DNA from: Metaruminococcus_A sp964607135 | GTDB taxonomy: Bacteria > Bacillota > Clostridia > Oscillospirales > Ruminococcaceae | DNA: 64,000 bases | Assembly: GCA_964607135.1 (NCBI GenBank) | Contig: CAZSIV010000004.1 | Coordinates: forward strand, 1-64,000 | Reading direction: 5' to 3' | Shown: piece after piece, positions 59,248 through 64,000 of the stretch | How the letters are laid out: the number at the start of each line of letters is the position of its first letter | How positions within the stretch are numbered: the first letter of the stretch is position 1 | Made by a program: the position numbers and the translations under genes | The notes under the pieces: generated by a model | Database searches by the model: none | The model's input: only the letters and a program-made list of their open reading frames with translations | Told to the model about the DNA's origin: nothing

Positions 59248-59994
59248 ATGGAAATTTCTCGCTTTGAATCGGAAAAAAGGAAGATCGGGGAGGGGAAGCA
59301 GGCCGACGTTTATTATTGGAATGGGTCTGCGTACAAAGTATATAGAAGCGGCGCTTCCCCAGAGCAGATCGAATGGGAATTCAACCAGCAAAATTCGGCG
59401 GGTCAAACCGGTCTGCCGGTTGCGGCTTATTATAAAACGGACGATCCCCGTGTGGTGAGGATGGATTACATAAACGGAGTCACCCTGGCCGAGAGGGTGA
59501 TGCAAAACGGGTACCAGGGTGCAATCCCCGATATGGTTCGGCTGCAAAAGCAGATCCATTCCTGCAAAGGGGATGGCTTTCCGGCGTTCGCGGATTTTCT
59601 CCGGTGGGATTTACCGAGGATCGGCCTGGCACGAGAGCAAAAGGAAACGGTTCTGCGGCTTCTCTCCGAATTTGAAGAAAAGGACTGCCTGTGTCATCTC
59701 GATTTCCACCCGCTGAATATCATGTGGGCGAATGACCGGTATTTTATTATCGACTGGGCCAACGCAAGGCGGGGGAATCCGCTCCTCGACTTTGCCAGAA
59801 CCTATGTGATTTTGTTTGAAATCGACCAGGCATATGCGCGTGAATATCTGGAGCTTTTGCTGCGGGATGGGACAATCTCGATGCCGGCAATGGAAAAAGC
59901 CGTCTACGTGATGGCGTTGCTCCGCATCGGGGACTATGACAACCCGGAGGTGCGGCGGCTGATTGAGAAGCTGGAGGACGGACGCGGCTTATAA
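59248..59994 (+). CDS. Aminoglycoside phosphotransferase-family kinase
   Basis: A 248-residue kinase of the APH/choline kinase fold. IGEGKQADVYYW is the nucleotide loop, AYKVY carries the ATP Lys, HLDFHPLNIMW is the catalytic Brenner motif with Asp and Asn, and FIIDWANARRGNPLLDFART supplies the metal-binding Asp. The protein could modify a small molecule such as an antibiotic, choline or a sugar; nothing points to clinical resistance. ATG at 59248 with CAGGAGGG upstream. The GNAT gene follows after 34 bases. Confidence 0.85.
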   Translation: MEISRFESEKRKIGEGKQADVYYWNGSAYKVYRSGASPEQIEWEFNQQNSAGQTGLPVAAYYKTDDPRVVRMDYINGVTLAERVMQNGYQGAIPDMVRLQKQIHSCKGDGFPAFADFLRWDLPRIGLAREQKETVLRLLSEFEEKDCLCHLDFHPLNIMWANDRYFIIDWANARRGNPLLDFARTYVILFEIDQAYAREYLELLLRDGTISMPAMEKAVYVMALLRIGDYDNPEVRRLIEKLEDGRGL

Positions 59995-60028
59995 CGGACG
60001 GCATTTGTCATTTTATGGGGGGAAAACT

Positions 60029-60550
60029 ATGAGACTGGAAACGCAGCGCCTGATTTTGAGAGAGCTGACAGAGAACGACTGGGACGGCCTGTGCGCGATT
60101 TTGCAGGACGAAGCGGTTATGTACGCCTATGAACACGCCTTTAGCGATCAGGAAGTACGGGAGTGGCTCGACCGCCAGCTCGCCCGGTATGAGGAATACG
60201 GGCATCGGTTTGGGTTGTGCGCGGTGGCCTTGAAAGAGACCGGCGGGATGATCGGGCAGGCAGGGCTGACAATGCAGGACTGCGAAGGGGAACAGGTGCT
60301 CGAAGTCGGCTATCTGTTTCAAAAACGGTATTGGCATCAGGGCTATGCGGCCGAAGCGGCGATGGCTTGTAAAGAGTACGCATTTGAGCAGCTGGATGCA
60401 CCCTGCGTCTATTCCATCATCCGGGACAGCAACATTCCTTCCCAGAAGGTCGCCGCCCGCAACGGGATGAAGCCGGTGAAAACGTTTGTCAAGCACTATT
60501 ACGGCATCGACATGCCCCATCTCCTTTTCTGCGTGGAACGGGAAGGGTGA
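60029..60550 (+). CDS. GNAT acetyltransferase (RimJ/RimL type)
   Basis: A 173-residue acetyltransferase_3 protein. ETQRLILRELTENDWD is the usual N-terminus, GYLFQKRYWHQGYAAEAAMACKEYAF holds the acetyl-CoA loop, and SIIRDSNIPSQKVAARNGMK the substrate-side signature. Such enzymes acetylate protein N-termini or small molecules. GGGGGG-AAAA lies upstream of the ATG at 60029; the open frame runs further upstream into the kinase gene. Together with the kinase it looks like a small-molecule modification pair, but this is inference. Confidence 0.88.
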   Translation: MRLETQRLILRELTENDWDGLCAILQDEAVMYAYEHAFSDQEVREWLDRQLARYEEYGHRFGLCAVALKETGGMIGQAGLTMQDCEGEQVLEVGYLFQKRYWHQGYAAEAAMACKEYAFEQLDAPCVYSIIRDSNIPSQKVAARNGMKPVKTFVKHYYGIDMPHLLFCVEREG

Positions 60551-60672
60551 ACAAGGCGGCCGGATAAACGGTTCCCGTCTCTAAAGCGGCAGGCATCTGA
60601 ATACTTGAGCTTCCTCCTGCATATTGAATGACGGGGCACTGCTCCGATTAAAAAAGCGGAAAGAAAGGGCGA

Positions 60673-60715
60673 TACCGGATATAAAAGGCGGTTTTGCGGC
60701 TTTTTATATCCGGTA
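60673..60715. promoter_or_regulatory. Long inverted repeat upstream of the YjjG-like gene
   Basis: TACCGGATATAAAA (60673-60686) and TTTTATATCCGGTA (60702-60715) are exact inverted copies around a 15-base loop, ending 15 bases before the next start codon. No T-run follows, so it is an operator or a translation-masking hairpin rather than a terminator. Confidence 0.5.
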
Positions 60716-60730
60716 CCATATGGGCTTAAT

Positions 60731-61423
60731 ATGAGAACTTATAAAGCGCTGCTGCTGGATGTAGACGACACACTGCTCGACTTCAAGGCCGACGAGCGGG
60801 AGGCACTGAAAAATGTGCTTGGACAATTCGGCCTGTCTGCCGACGATGAGGTTTTGGCGCGTTATTCAGAGATCAACCGCGCTCTTTGGCTCGCACATGA
60901 GCGGGGGGAGATTCCAAGACAGGCGATTTGGGAGCGCCGGTTCGCCGCCCTCTTTGAAGCCTTCCATCTTTCGGCCGACGGCCCGGAAGCGGAGCGGCTT
61001 TACCGGGCGGCTCTGGGGGAAGGATGCCATCTCGTTCCCGGAGCAGCTGAGCTGTGCCGCGCGCTCAGCAGGCGATATGCCCTATACCTTGTCACCAACG
61101 GAACGGCGGCGACCCAGTACAGCAGAATCCGCCGCGCCGGGCTGGACCGGTGGGTTCGGGAAACCTTTATTTCGGAGGAGATCGGGTTCCCCAAGCCTGC
61201 CCCCCAATATTTTGACGCTGTTTTCGAAAAAATCCCCTTTTCCCGGGAAGAGGCATTGATCATCGGGGATTCCCTGACGTCGGATATCCAGGGCGGATTC
61301 AATGCAGGGGTCGACACCTGCTGGTATAATCCGGGAAGAAAGGAGTCCGGCGGGCTGTCCCCAACCTATGAAATCCACACACTAATCGAACTGAACAGGA
61401 TACTGAAGCACACGGGAGAGTGA
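60731..61423 (+). CDS. HAD-family nucleotidase (YjjG-like)
   Basis: A 230-residue haloacid-dehalogenase phosphatase. LLLDVDDTLLDF gives the nucleophile Asp and acid/base Asp; YLVTNGTAATQ is motif II; GFPKPAPQYF motif III Lys; IIGDSLTSDIQGG motif IV. YjjG enzymes remove phosphate from non-canonical pyrimidine nucleotides, a housecleaning task, but close relatives differ in substrate. The ATG lacks a clear ribosome binding site and lies just after a long inverted repeat. The AEC transporter gene follows after seven bases. Confidence 0.85.
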   Translation: MRTYKALLLDVDDTLLDFKADEREALKNVLGQFGLSADDEVLARYSEINRALWLAHERGEIPRQAIWERRFAALFEAFHLSADGPEAERLYRAALGEGCHLVPGAAELCRALSRRYALYLVTNGTAATQYSRIRRAGLDRWVRETFISEEIGFPKPAPQYFDAVFEKIPFSREEALIIGDSLTSDIQGGFNAGVDTCWYNPGRKESGGLSPTYEIHTLIELNRILKHTGE

Positions 61424-61430
61424 AAAACTT

Positions 61431-62351
61431 ATGGAGCAGGTATTGTTAAAAGCGGGTTCCTTTGTCATCATCATCGTCATCGGCTATCTTCTCAAGCGGT
61501 TTCACGTTTTTGGCCCCAAGGATTATAAGGTGATGACCACCATCGCCGTCAACGTCACCCTGCCTGCGGCGGTGATCACCAGCTTTGCGAAGTTTGAGCG
61601 GGACGATTCCCTTTTTATCCTTGCACTTCTGGGGTTTGGATTAAACTTCGTCATGATTTTTTTCGGCTTTCTCGCTTCGCTCCGGAAGGATAAAAAGGAA
61701 CGCGCCTTTTATATGATGTGCTGCCCCGGTTACAATATCGGCTCGTTTACGCTGCCCTTCGTCCAGAATTTTTTCGGCGCGTTCGGGGTGGTCGCCACCT
61801 GCATGTTCGACGTGGGGAATTCCCTCATGTGCTCCGGCGGGAGCTATACCATTGCCTCCGCCGCGATCGGCGGGGAAGGTGGGGAGCGGATGGGGATTAA
61901 GGCGATCTTAAAGAGGCTCTTTACCTCGGTTCCCTTCGTTACATACCTGTTGATGCTCGTTTTGACGCTGATCCAGGTGAAAATCCCGGAGCCCGTAGTC
62001 ACTTTGTCTTCGACGATTGCGGCGGCGAACGGTTTTGCCGCGATGATGATGATCGGCATGATGTTTAAGATAGAGCTGAAAAAATCCTACCTCAAGGCGG
62101 TGGGGCTGACCCTTTTGATCCGTTACCTTTGCGCCGGCGCCCTTTCGGCGATTTTTTACTTCTGCACGCCGTTTTCCATCCAGATCCGCCAGGTGCTCGC
62201 CATCGTGGTGTTCGCGCCGGTTTCGGCGCTGGCCCCTGCTTTTACCGAAAAACTCAAAGGGGATCCCGGCCTCGCAAGCTTTGCCGGCTCGATTTCGATC
62301 GTCATCAGCATCGCGATCATGACCGTTTTGATGATGGTGATGAACCTGTAG
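61431..62351 (+). CDS. AEC-family transporter (auxin efflux carrier type)
   Basis: A 306-residue membrane protein with about ten helices in two halves. NVTLPAAVITSF in the first half and the GYNIGSFTLPFVQNFFG segment carry the broken-helix Pro/Asn residues of AEC carriers; VFAPVSALAPAF and the C-terminal helix complete the second half. Bacterial members export or import organic acids such as malate. It follows the YjjG-like gene by seven bases, so they share a transcript, and ends before a bidirectional terminator. Confidence 0.88.
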   Translation: MEQVLLKAGSFVIIIVIGYLLKRFHVFGPKDYKVMTTIAVNVTLPAAVITSFAKFERDDSLFILALLGFGLNFVMIFFGFLASLRKDKKERAFYMMCCPGYNIGSFTLPFVQNFFGAFGVVATCMFDVGNSLMCSGGSYTIASAAIGGEGGERMGIKAILKRLFTSVPFVTYLLMLVLTLIQVKIPEPVVTLSSTIAAANGFAAMMMIGMMFKIELKKSYLKAVGLTLLIRYLCAGALSAIFYFCTPFSIQIRQVLAIVVFAPVSALAPAFTEKLKGDPGLASFAGSISIVISIAIMTVLMMVMNL

Positions 62352-62380
62352 CATTTTTGTCGGAGGTTTTTCCCGCGTAA

Positions 62381-62415
62381 AAACAGCGCCTCGGATTTTG
62401 TCCGAGGCGCTGTTT
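62381..62415 (+). terminator. Bidirectional terminator
   Basis: AAACAGCGCCTCGGA and TCCGAGGCGCTGTTT arms around a five-base loop between the convergent AEC and CDF genes. Confidence 0.85.
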
Positions 62416-62438
62416 GCCGATTCCAAAAAAGGGAAGCA

Positions 62439-63635
62439 TTAGGATTGATCCCGCGCCGATTCCGTAGTGGAGATGTAACTGCGGTCGATGGTGATGACAG
62501 TGTAATAGCTGGGGTTGAGCTCTTTGATTTTCTGGTCGATCAGCTCCCTGAGCTCATCGTCCCCCGTTTTATAGGAGGGCGGGACGGCGACGTCAAAGAT
62601 CAGGTTGCTGTGGGTGGGCCCGTTTATAAAACGGAAGTCATGCATCGAGAGGCCGGGGTCGATTTCCCCCACAATTTCGGTGACGACGGCCCGCAGCTCA
62701 TTGGTGAGCGCGTCGTCCACGACGACCGGATCCAGGTGGATCACCAGGTAGATCCCCATCGTTTGGAGGAAATCGCGCTCGATGTTGTCGATCAGGTCGT
62801 GGCTTTCCATGATGTCCCCGGTGTTCGGCACCTCAACGTGAACCGAAGCAAAGCACCGTTCCGGGCCGTAGCTGTGGACGACGAGGTCGTGACAGCCGAT
62901 GACCCCCTCACAGCTTTTGATCTTTTCGCTGATCTGCCGAACCAGGTTCTGATCCGGGGCAGCGCCGAGAAGGGGGTTGAGCGTTTCGACGATTGAGCGG
63001 ATTCCGGAATAGATGATGAATCCGGCGACCAAAATACCCATATAGGCGTCGATCTGCCAGCCGGTGAACAAAGCGATAAAGAGGGAAAATAGGACAGCTC
63101 CGGTCGTGGCAACGTCGTTCAGGCTGTCGGCGGCGGCGGCTTCCAGTGCGGGGGAATCAATCCGCTTTGCGATTGCTTTATAGAACCGGCCCTGCCAGAG
63201 CTTGAGCAGGATCGAAATTCCTAAAACCGCAACCGAAAGCCAGCTGAACTGCGTCGGCTCCGGTTTCCAGATTTTCTCTGCCGAGGTCAAAAGGAACTGG
63301 AGCCCCAGGTAAATGATGATGATGGAGACAATAAAGCCGGAGATGTACTCGCTGCGGGCGTGCCCGTAAGGATGCTTGTCGTCCGCGGGCTTGGCCGCCA
63401 CCTTGAAGCCGATCAGAGTGATTAGGGACGAGCTGGAATCGGAGAGGTTGTTGACCGCATCTGCGAGGATTGAGACACTGTTGAACAGCAGCCCGGCCGC
63501 CGCCTTCATCGCAAACAGGAGAAGGTTGGTCGCAATCCCGACACAGCTGGCCGTTTTTCCGTACCGCTGCCGTTTGGCGGCGGACAAAGCCCCGCCCTGA
63601 TCCTTTACGAACAGCTTGATTAAAATCCGGGTCAT
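62439..63635 (-). CDS. Cation diffusion facilitator metal exporter
   Basis: A 398-residue CDF transporter exporting divalent metal ions by proton antiport. Six membrane helices occupy residues 30-215. SILADAVNNLSDS in helix 2 and AAADSLNDVATT in helix 5 provide the metal site as D-x3-D pairs with Asn, a combination seen in Mn/Fe/Zn members; HPYGHARSEYISG is the conserved loop. The C-terminal domain (about 230-398) is long, with an extra module beyond the usual CDF dimerisation domain. GGGGAGGAACG precedes the ATG. Metal specificity cannot be fixed by sequence. Confidence 0.9.
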   Translation of the reverse strand: MTRILIKLFVKDQGGALSAAKRQRYGKTASCVGIATNLLLFAMKAAAGLLFNSVSILADAVNNLSDSSSSLITLIGFKVAAKPADDKHPYGHARSEYISGFIVSIIIIYLGLQFLLTSAEKIWKPEPTQFSWLSVAVLGISILLKLWQGRFYKAIAKRIDSPALEAAAADSLNDVATTGAVLFSLFIALFTGWQIDAYMGILVAGFIIYSGIRSIVETLNPLLGAAPDQNLVRQISEKIKSCEGVIGCHDLVVHSYGPERCFASVHVEVPNTGDIMESHDLIDNIERDFLQTMGIYLVIHLDPVVVDDALTNELRAVVTEIVGEIDPGLSMHDFRFINGPTHSNLIFDVAVPPSYKTGDDELRELIDQKIKELNPSYYTVITIDRSYISTTESARDQS

Positions 63636-63669
63636 TCGTTCCTCCCCTTTTCAGATGAATTATTTACTA

Positions 63670-63703
63670 AGCATACTATAATTTCGTTCTGCTTTCAAGC
63701 AGA
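63670..63703 (-). promoter_or_regulatory. CDF promoter with overlapping palindrome
   Basis: Minus-strand TTGAAA (63698-63693) and TATGCT (63675-63670), spacer 17 bases. TCTGCTT-TC-AAGCAGA (63688-63703) is a 16-bp palindrome that covers the -35 box, as expected for an operator, perhaps metal-responsive. Confidence 0.6.
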
Positions 63704-63875
63704 TTTTTATTCTAAAGAAACAGGATTCCGGGAAGCCTTCTCGCAGTTTATCACTGCGGTTGGCGGACCGGGTTTTTGTTTTCACCGGCAGCGCGGGTCT
63801 GGACGCGGAAAATAACGGTGGATAGACGACGCTAAACACCGCCTTGCCTCTCTGCTGATGTTCACAGAAATGTGA

Positions 63876-63904
63876 TAGAAATTTAAAAGGGATCGGGCTA
63901 TAAT
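63876..63904 (+). promoter_or_regulatory. Candidate promoter of a gene beyond the right edge
   Basis: TAGAAA (63876-63881) and TATAAT (63899-63904), spacer 17 bases, pointing out of the window. No start codon with a ribosome binding site is seen before 64000. Confidence 0.4.
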
Positions 63905-64000
63905 ATTGATAGTTTGGACGAGTTTTTCCCAGAGATACTCCGTATTGTCTCAACCTGTGCTGCGCGAGGAGAACGGAGCGGGTTTCAAACGGCGGGGAAA

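Noticed and set aside
63660..63953. 97-codon open frame on the minus strand at the right edge
   Set aside because: It overlaps the CDF promoter and has no ribosome binding site or known motif.
1..64000. CRISPR array, tRNA, rRNA, prophage or transposase genes
   Set aside because: No regularly spaced repeats, no cloverleaf with a T-arm GGTTCGAATC-type signature and no integrase, capsid or transposase motif was found by reading.

Overview
The window looks like chromosome of a Clostridia-type Bacillota, most likely Oscillospirales/Ruminococcaceae. Evidence: a moderately GC-rich Gram-positive style with strong AGGAGG-type ribosome binding sites and frequent TTG/GTG starts; a dcw cell-wall/division cluster opened by mraZ; a MurE with the DNPR motif of meso-diaminopimelate enzymes; an IspH-ribosomal protein S1 fusion in a cmk-plsC-ispH/rpsA block, an arrangement known from Clostridia; and many glycoside hydrolases without signal peptides. 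No tRNA, rRNA, CRISPR array, prophage or transposase gene was recognised.

Layout. 1-4.8 kb: minus-strand sugar genes (ROK kinase, SGNH esterase, GH8 exo-oligoxylanase, then a separately promoted alpha/alpha-toroid glycosidase). 5.2-9.6 kb: asnB, a small membrane protein, an aldo/keto reductase and a DUF4867 protein. 9.7-13.2 kb: a heterodimeric ABC exporter with one degenerate ATP site. 13.5-17.6 kb: GH2 beta-mannosidase and GH43 enzyme. 17.7-22.2 kb: lipoprotein, rpsT, an XRE regulator with an S51-like hydrolase, gltX. 22.5-25.1 kb: pit phosphate transporter, DUF47 protein and a CorA-like protein lacking the GMN motif. 26.3-40.6 kb: mraZ-rsmH-ftsL-PBP(PASTA)-murE-murF-mraY-ftsW-murG-murA-ftsQ-ftsZ, without murD, murC, murB or ftsA. 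40.7-47.4 kb: nitroreductase, DUF4358 lipoprotein, serC-serA, a GNAT gene, a MITE-like element, a DivIVA-like coiled-coil protein overlapping an orphan fumarase beta subunit. 47.5-49.5 kb: an unassigned toroid protein. 49.9-56 kb: rpiR-type regulator, FAD oxidoreductase, cmk, plsC, ispH-rpsA, nth. 56.1-63.6 kb: GH10 xylanase, lipase with a 43-residue small protein upstream, a phosphotransferase, a GNAT, a YjjG-like phosphatase, an AEC transporter and a CDF metal exporter.

How the parts work together. The cytoplasmic GH8, GH10, GH43, GH2, the esterase and the ROK kinase fit intracellular breakdown of imported, partly acetylated xylo- and manno-oligosaccharides. No sugar importer is present here. 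The dcw cluster makes UDP-MurNAc-pentapeptide and lipid II and builds the divisome; three MraZ-type boxes sit just after its promoter. serC-serA gives serine. The cmk block joins nucleotide, phospholipid, isoprenoid and translation functions.

Most interesting items: a 259-bp element with 15-bp perfect terminal inverted repeats and a diverged relative at the left edge; a CorA-like protein without GMN tied to pit-DUF47; a strong in-frame ribosome binding site inside ispH-rpsA exactly at the start of the S1 half; a 43-residue protein with a near-perfect ribosome binding site; and a fumarase beta subunit without its partner, overlapping a DivIVA-like gene. All family assignments come from reading motifs by eye; no database search was run.
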